From the NCBI GenBank assembly GCA_937941095.1, contig CALDYJ010000129.1, positions 1-32,546 of the forward strand: 32,546 nt of DNA, in the 5' to 3' direction. The notes under the pieces were generated by a model. That model was not told the origin of the DNA, did no database searches, and saw nothing but the letters and a program-made list of their open reading frames with translations. This stretch comes from an uncultured Saprospiraceae bacterium. GTDB lineage: Bacteria; Bacteroidota; Bacteroidia; Chitinophagales; Saprospiraceae. Position numbers and translations under genes: made by a program. Positions 24,858 through 32,546 of this stretch are shown piece after piece. Position 1 is the first letter of the stretch, and the number at the start of each line of letters is the position of its first letter.

Positions 24858-26405
24858 ATGGATGATGCCTTTTACGAAATTGAATCTAAACGTCCATTCT
24901 CTGAAAGTCTAATTTGGCAACTCAATCAACACTACTATCATGATAGCGGAATAGAAGCTTGGAGTAAAAATATTGTTCCTCACCACATGACCAGCAATTC
25001 TAAGGTTGGCAAAACTTATGCAGAACTAATCTTTGCCATCTTAAAAGATCAAAAAGACAAAAAAGAAATAATATACATTCTGGAACTTGGTGCTGGAAAT
25101 GGAAGATTAGCTTTTCACGTTTTAAAACACTTAGAGCTATTAATAGCTTCTACAAAAGAAGTAATTGCACCTTACTGTTACATCTTAAGTGACATCGTTG
25201 AAAGTAATTTGTCTTTTTATCGCTCACATCCTCAATTACAAACTTACTTTGAACAAGGAGTTCTGGACTTAACATATTTCAATGGCATAAGTAGTAAAAA
25301 ACTAAACTTACAATATTCCGATAAAACAATTAGCAGTGGTGAATTGAACCAACCATTAATAGCAATTGCAAATTACTTTTTTGATTCTTTGCCCACAGAT
25401 TTATTCTACATTGACAATAAAATAATTTCTTCTTGCTCTGTAGCGATTAACTCAGTTACTAATCCTCAAGGCATGAATGCTGGGAGTTTGATTGAGCATA
25501 TGGAACTAGCTTATTCAAAATCGGCAACAGATAATCCAATATTTAAAGATCATTTATTCAATGAAATTATTAATGAATATAAAGAAGTCCTCTCTGACAC
25601 CTATTTATTTTTTCCAAAAAAATCATTAGAGTGTATTCAAAATCTCCAGTCTATTTCTAAAGCTGGCTTGGTGCTACTTACCATGGACAAAGGATACCAT
25701 GAAATAGAAAACCTGAGCAATAAGAAAGAACCAGAAATAATAACCCATGGTAGTTTTTCTATTTGGGTAAACTACCATGCGATCATTGCTCATTGCAAAA
25801 AACAAGGAGGAAAAACTTTCTTTCCTAAATTTTCTAATTTTCACTTAGAAATTGGATGTTTAATATTTTCAAACAATAGTGAAACATATACTCAAACCGA
25901 TGCTGCCTATCAACAATTTGTGAATAATTTTGGTCCAGATGATTTTAATAGCATGAAGCATTTAGCTTATTTTAATTTATCAAGATTAAAAATAAAAGAC
26001 CTCATTGCGCTATACCGTTTGAGTGATTACGATTCATCATTCTTTATTAAACTATTTCCTAGGCTTAAACAAGTTTCTAAATCTATATCCATATTAGAAA
26101 GAAAGAGAATAGGTCAAACCTTAGAAAATGTTTGGAACATGTATTTTAACATAAATGAAAATGTTGACCTTGCTTATGAACTAGGTGGCATGTTCTATGA
26201 TCTGGCTTTTTACGAAAAAGCACTTACTTATTTTCAATATTCAATCAATGTTTTCGGCAACAAACCAGACATTTATTACAATCAAGCCCTTTGCTATTAT
26301 CAGCTCCGACAAGATGACTTATTTGCCAAAACCATGGATGAGGCAAAACTTGCATTTCCGGATTATGAATTATTTAAGAACCTTGATCAATTGGATATGA
26401 ATTGA
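24858..26405 (+). CDS. MidA/DUF185-like SAM methyltransferase with TPR tail
   Basis: A 515-residue protein. The N-terminal part has the SAM motif ILELGAGNGRLAFHVLKHL near 73-91, followed by the acidic loop SDIVESN and the IANYFFDSLPTDLFY segment, typical of the SAM-dependent MidA/DUF185 family, whose mitochondrial member NDUFAF7 methylates a complex I subunit. The last 80 residues form tetratricopeptide-like helices (DLAYELGGMFYDLAFYEKAL, PDIYYNQALCYYQL), which suggests a protein partner. No signal peptide. Single gene, divergent from DinB and convergent with the membrane protein gene (2 bases apart). The substrate protein is not known. Confidence 0.82.
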   Translation: MDDAFYEIESKRPFSESLIWQLNQHYYHDSGIEAWSKNIVPHHMTSNSKVGKTYAELIFAILKDQKDKKEIIYILELGAGNGRLAFHVLKHLELLIASTKEVIAPYCYILSDIVESNLSFYRSHPQLQTYFEQGVLDLTYFNGISSKKLNLQYSDKTISSGELNQPLIAIANYFFDSLPTDLFYIDNKIISSCSVAINSVTNPQGMNAGSLIEHMELAYSKSATDNPIFKDHLFNEIINEYKEVLSDTYLFFPKKSLECIQNLQSISKAGLVLLTMDKGYHEIENLSNKKEPEIITHGSFSIWVNYHAIIAHCKKQGGKTFFPKFSNFHLEIGCLIFSNNSETYTQTDAAYQQFVNNFGPDDFNSMKHLAYFNLSRLKIKDLIALYRLSDYDSSFFIKLFPRLKQVSKSISILERKRIGQTLENVWNMYFNINENVDLAYELGGMFYDLAFYEKALTYFQYSINVFGNKPDIYYNQALCYYQLRQDDLFAKTMDEAKLAFPDYELFKNLDQLDMN

Positions 26406-26407
26406 TT

Positions 26408-26845
26408 TTAAAATAAGTTAGGTCTTTTAGCTTTAATTTTCAGTGTGAGTATCAAGCAGGTAGTTGCTAAAATCAATCCAAAAATACCTCCATAAAATTG
26501 TTTGCCAGCTTCAAATTCTATTCCTACATAAAGCACTGCAAACAAATAGACTATCATTGCAATTATAGAAAGCTCAGGAACATTTTTACTCTTTTCTAAA
26601 TTTTTCAATAAAGAAATATTTAAAATCCCAATAGTAATAAACGATGCTCCCATCATAAAACTTACCACTCCTAAAATATTCCAAAGTTTTTGAGTTTCTT
26701 CAATAACTAGTATTTTCTTTTGAAGAAAATCTTCGAGTTCTGGAACCATTACAAAGCCAAAATGTGCCCATGTATGTATTAATCCAACTAAGATTGGCAT
26801 TACACAACCGAAAATCAAAAACAGAATTTTTGTTAATTTAAGCAT
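26408..26845 (-). CDS. Hypothetical four-helix membrane protein
   Basis: A 145-residue integral membrane protein with four predicted transmembrane segments at about 5-27, 55-78, 91-110 and 117-137. His24 and His28 near the first segment (IHTWAHFG) and an amphipathic loop (ELEDFLQKKIL) stand out, but I cannot assign a family. Only two bases separate it from the stop of the beta-lactamase-like gene, so the two are probably translationally coupled. Confidence 0.7.
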   Translation of the reverse strand: MLKLTKILFLIFGCVMPILVGLIHTWAHFGFVMVPELEDFLQKKILVIEETQKLWNILGVVSFMMGASFITIGILNISLLKNLEKSKNVPELSIIAMIVYLFAVLYVGIEFEAGKQFYGGIFGLILATTCLILTLKIKAKRPNLF

Positions 26846-26847
26846 AG

Positions 26848-28347
26848 TTAATTTTTTTGAAAAAACATTTTTGGTGATGCTGGAAATTTTACTTCCATTC
26901 CTATTACTTTTCCATCATTGTCAAATATGAAAGTGGAAGGGAATTCGTCTTTCCCAGTAGTATGAGTGGTATGTGCGGTAAAATTAAAGGAATCATGATG
27001 CTCCATTGTTCCAATAAAATCATAATATTGAAAACCTAAGCGCTTTGGCTCTTTATTTGAAACCTTAATCACTCCATAGGCTGGATGAAGATATTCACCT
27101 GAAAATGCTTTTAGTTTGTTAAGTATTTTGTGATCAGAAATTTCGTATTCTTCGAGTGGTAATTTGTTCTTCTTATCTTCTGCTTGTGCTCTAAAATGAT
27201 CTAATGCAAAACTGATGTCAGGTTTGTTTCCATAAATAAATATTTCTTCAGCAAACAATGTTAATGCGCTAGGTAGATCTGAATACTGATTACATAAAAC
27301 AGCCACTCCAAAATCTGAGTCCGGAATAAAAAATAACCTCGACTTTTGGCCTGCTGTAACTCCATTGTGAGAAACTGTATGATGTTTTTTATTTGTTGTA
27401 ACATCCCAACCAATGCCATAAAATCTATTTTCTTTTGGATATCTTGGTACTAATGGATCAGTAATGTAAGAAAATTGCTTCGCAGAGATCAGGGTATCTC
27501 CATTTATAATCCCATCATTAATTAAAAACATTAACCATTTAGTCATGTCCTCAATTGAGGAGTACAATCCACCTGCAGGGCCAAAATTAGTACTTGCAGA
27601 TTCCACATCTTTTTCAGGAACTACTGTTACGCCGTCGCGATTGTAGGAGACTGCTACATCCTTCAATCCTATTATATCAATGTAATTGCTGTAAGAATCA
27701 TCCATTTCTAGTGGATTAAATATTCTTGTTTGTACTAAGTCTTCCCAAGATTGTCCTGTAATTCGTTCCTCTACAATTCCTGCTATGGTATAAGTAAAAT
27801 TATTGTATTGATATTTTTCACGAAGAGATGAACCTAGGCCCATATGAGGCAGAAACTCAATTATGTCGTTTCTTTCAAACGGAGGGCCATACATCATATA
27901 ATAATGCTGTGCTAATCCCGTATGATGGGTTAGTAAATCTTTTATAGTTACATTGTTTGTAGTATACTCATTTGCCATTTCGAATTCCTCTAGGTGCTTT
28001 TTTACTGGGTCTAACCATTCCATCTTTCCTTCATCTACGAGGTGAGCAGCTATGAAGCCAGTCATAGCTTTTGCTAAAGATCCAGTATGAAAAATGGTGT
28101 GATTGGTCACGGCTAATTTTTTTGATACATTCCGAAAGCCTAAGCTTTCCTTGTAAATATTTTCATTATTATGAATAATAGAAATTGCGAGTCCAGGGTT
28201 ATTACTACTCACTCTAAGTGAATCAACAACTTTCTTGAAATAAGTCAATTTCGCTTCAAAAGAGATGAAGTTTTCCTCATTGGTTGCTTGTCCGAGAAGA
28301 AGATTGGATAAAAGATAAAGTAAAATGAATGTGCTTAATTTTTTCAT
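26848..28347 (-). CDS. Serine hydrolase of the class C beta-lactamase family (with C-terminal DUF3471-like domain)
   Basis: A secreted 499-residue serine hydrolase of the beta-lactamase/D-Ala-D-Ala carboxypeptidase superfamily (Pfam Beta-lactamase, S12). After a signal peptide (about 1-20) the three motifs are intact: SLAK at 90-93 (nucleophile Ser90), YNN at 181-183 and HNG at 327-329 (in place of KTG). About residues 375-499 form a second, beta-rich domain of the kind seen in esterase/peptidase members. HNG instead of KTG and the tail argue against a true resistance beta-lactamase; peptidase or esterase is more likely. The upstream 165 bases contain a three-copy 21-bp repeat array. Confidence 0.9.
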   Translation of the reverse strand: MKKLSTFILLYLLSNLLLGQATNEENFISFEAKLTYFKKVVDSLRVSSNNPGLAISIIHNNENIYKESLGFRNVSKKLAVTNHTIFHTGSLAKAMTGFIAAHLVDEGKMEWLDPVKKHLEEFEMANEYTTNNVTIKDLLTHHTGLAQHYYMMYGPPFERNDIIEFLPHMGLGSSLREKYQYNNFTYTIAGIVEERITGQSWEDLVQTRIFNPLEMDDSYSNYIDIIGLKDVAVSYNRDGVTVVPEKDVESASTNFGPAGGLYSSIEDMTKWLMFLINDGIINGDTLISAKQFSYITDPLVPRYPKENRFYGIGWDVTTNKKHHTVSHNGVTAGQKSRLFFIPDSDFGVAVLCNQYSDLPSALTLFAEEIFIYGNKPDISFALDHFRAQAEDKKNKLPLEEYEISDHKILNKLKAFSGEYLHPAYGVIKVSNKEPKRLGFQYYDFIGTMEHHDSFNFTAHTTHTTGKDEFPSTFIFDNDGKVIGMEVKFPASPKMFFQKN

Positions 28348-28412
28348 AAGTATTATTTAATTTCATCTTGACAAAGTGTCGAAGACTTTAAAATAAAATT
28401 AAGCGGAACTGA

Positions 28413-28472
28413 GATGAAAAGAGTCCATCTTTATGAAAACAAGGTCCTACTTTGAGAAAAAGTGGTCCTAGA
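28413..28472. repeat. Three direct repeats with 21-bp period (possible operator)
   Basis: The tetramer GTCC occurs at 28423, 28444 and 28465, exactly 21 bases apart, with flanking similarity: GAAAAGAGTCCATC, ACAAGGTCCTACTT and AAGTGGTCCTAGAT. Copies two and three share GGTCCTA; all have GAAAA upstream. Spacing of two helical turns puts the sites on the same face of DNA. It lies in the gap between an AraC-type regulator and the hydrolase gene, 66-125 bases upstream of the hydrolase ATG. Confidence 0.55.
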
Positions 28473-28512
28473 TTAGGTGTTTTACCCTTATTTCATTGGC
28501 ATACTAAGAAAA

Positions 28513-29673
28513 TTAAACTTTGGAATTAGATTTCTTGTATTGACTAGGTGTGAGCCCTGTCAGCTTTTTAAAGGATGTATTAAAAGAGTTTTTCGAATTA
28601 AAACCTACGTCGTACATGATTTCTTTAATGGACAGTTTATGATCAGATTGAACCATATCCATAGCTTTTTTTACTCTATGTTCATTTATATAGTCAAAAA
28701 AGTGCTTTTTATAGTGATGATTCAAAATATGAGAAAGTGTCCTAATCGGAATATCTGTTTGTTTCGATAATTCCTTAATGGTTAAAGAAGGTTTTAAATA
28801 GGGCTCATTTTTAAGGACATAGGCTTCCAATTTATTAATTTCTTCTTCTTGGATTTGGGTTTCTTTTGGCTGATGAGATGGTCCCTTAATTTCACCCTGT
28901 AATAATTTTTCTTGGCTTTTATTTACTAGATCCAACTGAGAATCAATGCCTCTAAATATTGAAGGGCTGTGTAATCCTTTTAAAAAAAGCCATGTCATAA
29001 ATACAAGTCCGCCTATCAGCATTGCAATTCTTAGTTGAGCCAATAATTGAGGATCTTCTAAGCCTTTTGAATAATCTTTTATTAAAGTTAAAACTGAAAC
29101 TATCAGAACTATTCCAATGAGTTGCTTCAACCACTTATAATTAAGTAATGAATCCCCTTCAGTATAGTTTGCTAATATTATCTTTTTGAATTTGACTGTA
29201 TAAAATATACAAGCTATCATATATCCGCTGTATGCAATTCCACCTAAAATTTGAATTAGTTTTATTTCTGGAGCATTATGATAATCTTCAAAAAAATGGA
29301 TCTGCTGATCTTTTGGGGTGAAAAAAAATCTGGGTAAAAGGATCAAAATTGTGATTAAAAATGGTATTGTGTGCAGCAGATGAAGACTTCTAAATTTGAA
29401 ATTATCATAAATCACAGATAAGATAAACAAAAACAAAATCGGGGTTTTCATTATCGCTAGCCTAATGCGCAACATTTCGAACGAAGGGTGCAATGTAATA
29501 AATGTTGAATAAACAAAGAAGCTTAAATCCAAAGCAATGAGCAAAAGAAAACTTGCTAACAAAACATTAGATGTCTTTTTTGTAGATTTAACAGATAGTA
29601 AAAAAATAGAAAATAATAGCGCTAAAAAGATAAAAGCTATTGTTAGGAAACTGATTATTAAATCGTAATCCAT
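28513..29673 (-). CDS. Membrane-anchored AraC-family regulator (7TM-HTH)
   Basis: A 386-residue transcription regulator with seven predicted transmembrane segments in its first 245 residues (for example LLASFLLLIALDLSFFVY and IAMLIGGLVFMTWLFLKG), a linker, and a C-terminal AraC DNA-binding domain at about 285-386. The two helix-turn-helix units read LTIKELSKQTDIPIRTLSHI and LSIKEIMYDVGFNSKNSFNT, with the typical ending FKKLTGLTPSQYKK. Such proteins sense signals in or at the inner membrane and bind directly repeated sites. The next gene on the same strand is the beta-lactamase-like hydrolase, with a 21-bp repeat array between them, making that gene a probable target. Confidence 0.88.
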   Translation of the reverse strand: MDYDLIISFLTIAFIFLALLFSIFLLSVKSTKKTSNVLLASFLLLIALDLSFFVYSTFITLHPSFEMLRIRLAIMKTPILFLFILSVIYDNFKFRSLHLLHTIPFLITILILLPRFFFTPKDQQIHFFEDYHNAPEIKLIQILGGIAYSGYMIACIFYTVKFKKIILANYTEGDSLLNYKWLKQLIGIVLIVSVLTLIKDYSKGLEDPQLLAQLRIAMLIGGLVFMTWLFLKGLHSPSIFRGIDSQLDLVNKSQEKLLQGEIKGPSHQPKETQIQEEEINKLEAYVLKNEPYLKPSLTIKELSKQTDIPIRTLSHILNHHYKKHFFDYINEHRVKKAMDMVQSDHKLSIKEIMYDVGFNSKNSFNTSFKKLTGLTPSQYKKSNSKV

Positions 29674-29942
29674 TTAGAGTCTGCTTTTCAAAGATTTAAG
29701 AGTATGCTGTTTAAATTTCAGTTATAGAATATAAAGAACAATATTACAAATTTCTCCCAATACCCTCTTAATACTTGATTAAATGAATTTTTCCTTTTAG
29801 ATGTGATTGTTTAAAATAAAATTAGTTATAAATATAGCTTGTTCCTTTTATTCAGTTCAATGTAGAATAAACGAACTTATACTCACCAAATACCTATTGA
29901 ATGCTTGAATAAAACACCCCCAATTACAATTATTTAGGAATT

Positions 29943-31202
29943 CTACCAATTTGGTGTACTAGGATTCATTTTTTGAAAATAAAACACCCCATCAAAATGA
30001 TTGCTCCATTTTGAAATGCATTTAATGTTTGGGTAAAACAAATGTGATGGATATTCTTCAAGCTGTTTAGCATCTTCGTACAAGCTCAAATCAACCAATG
30101 AAAGATCTAAATTCTTTAGGTTTTCTTCCAATGAATTTTTTCCAGCACGCTTAATTTTTGTTAGCCTTGTTTTGTCTAAGTAATTTAAGGTTTTTCCTTT
30201 TCTAGCTGCTACAGCAATGGAGTACATCGTTTCGGAATAGGCTTCGTATACGTAATCACCAAATTTCTTGAGGCCAATAATAAAATAGTCACTATCTTTT
30301 CCTTTTAATTCTTTATCTCTTCGAATGGTGTGAGCATTTGCGGCCCATACAATTACTTTTTCATTTTTATTTTGATCTAGGTAGTATTTTAAATTATTAA
30401 ACATTTGTTTATCCCTAATTTCAAAAGATCCTTTTCGTTTTTGCCATTTAATTTTTGCGAGCGTACGTATGTTTTCAAAGTAATTTTTCCATTTTGATTT
30501 ATAGTCGCTTCCATCTTGAGATGATAAATAATTTTCATAAAAATCAATATGCTTTTGAAAAGTGGCTTCATCGATTATGTGTGTTCCTTTTTCAGGATAT
30601 TTTAACCATTCGCTGATCAACTTAAGTTCATGCGAAAACTCTTTAAATCTCTCATTATTTATTTGATCTTGTGAAAGATGATCAAGCAGTATTTGGATAA
30701 ATGCATTATAACCAAGCTTTCCTGAAAATTGTGGATCAATTCCAATAAGTTTTAAGCTTTGGTCTTTATTCTTTTGCTTTTCGATGTAATTAAAAAGTTC
30801 TTTCGTTTCACTGACTTCGCTCCAGATGTAGTAAATGTGGTCCTTGGCCAAAGAAACAAGAGCCCCTTTCTGTTGGCCTTCATTCATAAGTGCATCACAG
30901 TTAATGAGACCTGTTTCAAAAACTAAAGTATTAAAGCCATGATTTTCGTGGAGGTATTTGATCATCTTTGTCTTTAATTCAAAAGAAAGTCCGTCTCCAT
31001 GATCCAATTCGCCAAGCAAAATAATTCGTTTGTCTCCAACCAGACTATCAACAAAATTACGATTAGCAAACAAAGCTTTTTCACTAGATATGTTAATTGC
31101 TGTCGAAAATTTATTGTACTCTATTTCCTGGGCATAAATTTGGACTGAGTGTAAAAGCAAAAATGCCCATAATATTTTAGATAAATTTAGATTTATAATC
31201 AT
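29943..31202 (-). CDS. Exported erythromycin esterase-like protein
   Basis: A 419-residue protein of the erythromycin esterase family (Pfam PF05139), whose EreA/EreB members open the macrolide lactone ring. It has a signal peptide ending SVQIYAQ, so it is exported. The core motif GELDHGDGLSFELK holds the catalytic Glu/His pair (about residues 65 and 68), FETG follows 30 residues later, and VIVWAANAHTIRR carries the distal catalytic His. The ATG at 31202 is chosen because the 16 bases before it repeat exactly the start context of the gene at 31752 and because it places the signal peptide at the N-terminus; ATG 31235 is the alternative. Last of a three-gene operon. Confidence 0.85.
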   Translation of the reverse strand: MIINLNLSKILWAFLLLHSVQIYAQEIEYNKFSTAINISSEKALFANRNFVDSLVGDKRIILLGELDHGDGLSFELKTKMIKYLHENHGFNTLVFETGLINCDALMNEGQQKGALVSLAKDHIYYIWSEVSETKELFNYIEKQKNKDQSLKLIGIDPQFSGKLGYNAFIQILLDHLSQDQINNERFKEFSHELKLISEWLKYPEKGTHIIDEATFQKHIDFYENYLSSQDGSDYKSKWKNYFENIRTLAKIKWQKRKGSFEIRDKQMFNNLKYYLDQNKNEKVIVWAANAHTIRRDKELKGKDSDYFIIGLKKFGDYVYEAYSETMYSIAVAARKGKTLNYLDKTRLTKIKRAGKNSLEENLKNLDLSLVDLSLYEDAKQLEEYPSHLFYPNIKCISKWSNHFDGVFYFQKMNPSTPNW

Positions 31203-31239
31203 AAATTTTAATTTATAAATAATACAACTATGCATAAAT

Positions 31240-31752
31240 CTAGTCCTTCCCTTCTAATCCATAAATAGTTGTGTGCATCCCAGCAATTTTCCATTCTCCA
31301 TTCTTTTTTTCCATCAATCTTGATTCTCTTTTCAAACCACGTTCTTCATCTTGTTGTTCATAATCTACTGAAGCACCATTACCATAAACTCTAACATCAA
31401 TTTCTTGGACCAAAGTTGGTAAAGGATCTGGTTCTGGATGTTCATCGATGTAGTTTTTTACAAAAGCATTAATTTCATCCCATCCAAGGGTCTCCGTCAT
31501 GCTACTATCTGCAAAATTTATATAAGTTTTTGTTACATAGTCTTCTTGTATCCATTTATCTTTCCAGCCTTCATAATCTCTTTGGAAAGCTGCTTTTGTT
31601 TCGTTATTTATAACATCAAGTATTTTTTCTTTTTCAATTTGTGGATCAATTTCAACTATGCTATTGATCATTACATTTGCATCTTTCTTTTTACAAGACC
31701 ATAGACTTATTAGGAAACAAAAAAGAAGGAATGTGTTTAAATAAGAGTTCAT
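31240..31752 (-). CDS. NTF2/SnoaL-like lipoprotein
   Basis: A 170-residue predicted lipoprotein. The signal ends at the lipobox SLWSCKKKD (Cys20). The mature part follows the NTF2-like (SnoaL/DUF4440) fold: a helix EIEKEKILDVINNETKAAFQR type start, a strand TKTYINFADSS, and the closing pair NGEWKIAGMHTTIYG. This fold is used by many small hydrolases, isomerases and binding proteins, so function is open. It starts 10 bases after the stop of the DoxX-like gene and is followed after 37 bases by the esterase-like gene. Confidence 0.8.
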   Translation of the reverse strand: MNSYLNTFLLFCFLISLWSCKKKDANVMINSIVEIDPQIEKEKILDVINNETKAAFQRDYEGWKDKWIQEDYVTKTYINFADSSMTETLGWDEINAFVKNYIDEHPEPDPLPTLVQEIDVRVYGNGASVDYEQQDEERGLKRESRLMEKKNGEWKIAGMHTTIYGLEGKD

Positions 31753-31762
31753 AAATTTTAAT

Positions 31763-32140
31763 TTAGTTGTTAATTGATGACTTGCTTGAAATAGGTTCTT
31801 GTTTCTTTTTGTTTCTTATAAAGCGTGGGTTCCAAGCTAGCAAAGCCAAAAGAATAGCCATGAATAGTGCCCCTCCGATATCGTAAGTATTATTCATAAG
31901 GTGAATTATAGAAAAAAATAACATAAATAAGGTGAAAAAAACAGCCACTGGCCTTTTGATTTTTGGGAGCCAAATAAATATAGCGGCGGCTATTTGGAGT
32001 ACACCTAAGAAATTCCAGATCGTTGGTGAGATGGTTTCCATCAATGAGCATGGAGGTTCTAAAAAAGCAAAAAATTTATCTAAACCAATCATTAAAAACA
32101 AAAGACTAAGGATAGCAGTTATTATAGTTGTCACATTCAT
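31763..32140 (-). CDS. DoxX-like four-helix membrane protein
   Basis: A 125-residue inner-membrane protein with four predicted transmembrane segments at about 4-25, 40-58, 64-82 and 88-103 and a Lys-rich cytoplasmic tail. Length and layout match DoxX-like proteins (LGVLQIAAAIFIWLP in the second helix is typical). Members are linked to redox or sulfur metabolism in some bacteria, but here the role is unknown. First gene of the operon that continues into the NTF2-like and erythromycin esterase-like genes. Confidence 0.72.
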   Translation of the reverse strand: MNVTTIITAILSLLFLMIGLDKFFAFLEPPCSLMETISPTIWNFLGVLQIAAAIFIWLPKIKRPVAVFFTLFMLFFSIIHLMNNTYDIGGALFMAILLALLAWNPRFIRNKKKQEPISSKSSINN

Positions 32141-32161
32141 TATTAAGGGGTTGACTTTTTA

Positions 32162-32184
32162 AAAATAGAAAGTTAATCTATTTT
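32162..32184 (-). terminator. AT-rich hairpin, possible terminator after the HIT gene
   Basis: AAAATAGA and TCTATTTT form an 8-bp stem with a 7-base loop, 12 bases after the HIT-gene stop (minus strand), ending in TTTTT. The stem is nearly all A-T, so it may be a weak terminator or a binding site near the start of the DoxX-like gene. Confidence 0.3.
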
Positions 32185-32195
32185 AACCGAAATCA

Positions 32196-32546
32196 TTATT
32201 TTCTATCATTTTCAATTTCCAGCTTGAATTGCCTTTTAATTTTTTCTTGATCAACCTTATTTGAATATTGCTTGTTAAAATAACCAAAATCATCTTTACT
32301 ATACTTTGGAATCACATGCAAATGAAAGACAGCAATTTCGTTAAAACTACCACCATTTTGCATGATAAAATAACCTTTTGGGCAGTAAACAGATTTCATC
32401 ACGCTCACATAACATTGGGTTAATTTAAGTATTTTATTCAGTAAGGCTTCAGGCAGTTCATCTGTATCTTTAAATCTTAACTTAGGCTTAATGACCTCAT
32501 GGCCTTTGTTTGAATCTAATCAAAATGAATGGAGCACTACCTAAAA
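32196..32546 (-). pseudogene. HIT-family nucleotide hydrolase, 5' end off the window, frameshifted
   Basis: The intact part encodes the end of a HIT (histidine triad) domain, with NGGSFNEIAVFHLHVIPKY as the HxHxH-type active-site strand; the family hydrolyses or transfers nucleotide phosphoramidates or dinucleotides. Reading upstream in the same frame gives SNKGHEVIKPKLRFKDTDEL, expected of a HIT N-terminal half, but an in-frame TGA sits at 32520-32522. A neighbouring frame (LGSAPFILIRF) is open to the window edge, so removing one base of the AAA at 32509-32511 (minus strand) would join the two. The gene is probably frameshifted or the sequence has one extra base. No acceptable ATG lies before the break. 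Confidence 0.5.

Noticed and set aside
26848-28347. Calling the S12-family hydrolase an antibiotic-resistance beta-lactamase
   Set aside because: It has HNG instead of KTG and an extra C-terminal domain, typical of peptidase or esterase relatives.
28370-28380. Small palindrome GACA-AAG-TGTC upstream of the beta-lactamase-like gene
   Set aside because: Four-base arms are expected by chance; not conserved within the window.
1-32546. Phage defence island, CRISPR array or mobile element
   Set aside because: No cas, restriction, toxin-antitoxin, transposase or integrase motif and no regularly spaced repeat array with spacers was found on either strand.

Overview
The window looks like chromosomal DNA of an AT-rich member of the Bacteroidota; the order cannot be resolved from sequence alone. 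The evidence is: several secreted proteins ending in a type IX secretion (T9SS) sorting domain with the YPNPA/HPNP start motif; many short lipoprotein signals, some with acidic residues right after the lipobox Cys; no clear Shine-Dalgarno sequences but A/T-rich start contexts; and at least one good Bacteroidota-type promoter (TTTG, 20 bp, TAnnTTTG). No transposase, integrase, phage gene, CRISPR array, rRNA or tRNA was seen, and no gene-free stretch exceeds 300 bases (the longest is about 270 bases, 29674-29942).

Layout. 114-1253 (+): radical SAM protein. 1317-4079 (-): tightly coupled operon of a beta-barrel-like protein, a lipoprotein alpha/beta hydrolase, a DinB-like protein and a small lipoprotein. 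4146-8069 (-): M43 metalloprotease with T9SS domain, LamG protein with T9SS domain, VOC protein, second lipoprotein hydrolase. 8159-11978 (-): small membrane protein, GNAT acetyltransferase, cold-shock protein with a strong terminator, long RluA-type pseudouridine synthase, lipoprotein. 12097-16672 (-): glutathione peroxidase next to a large CotH/lamin-tail/T9SS protein, a patatin-like lipase, a second GNAT. 16831-19458 (+): T9SS-tagged dihaem cytochrome c peroxidase, DUF1059 protein and RlmF, read from a recognisable promoter.

19455-24700 (-): SAM methyltransferase, Vat-like acetyltransferase preceded by a coupled 24-codon reading frame, two uncharacterised proteins, an intradiol dioxygenase, a small membrane-protein gene broken by two single-base shifts, and a second DinB-like protein. 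24858-26405 (+): MidA-like methyltransferase with a TPR tail. 26408-29673 (-): four-helix membrane protein and class C beta-lactamase-like hydrolase, with an upstream 7TM-AraC regulator; the gap between regulator and hydrolase holds three GTCC repeats at exactly 21-bp spacing. 29943-32140 (-): DoxX-like membrane protein, NTF2-like lipoprotein, exported erythromycin esterase-like protein. 32196-32546 (-): HIT-family gene cut by the window edge and apparently frameshifted.

Overall this is a mosaic of short operons for surface and secreted enzymes, redox and detoxification enzymes, and RNA/protein modification, not one obvious multi-gene system. The signals most worth following are the 21-bp repeat array, the leader frame before the Vat-like gene, the surface-targeted cytochrome peroxidase and the frameshifted genes.
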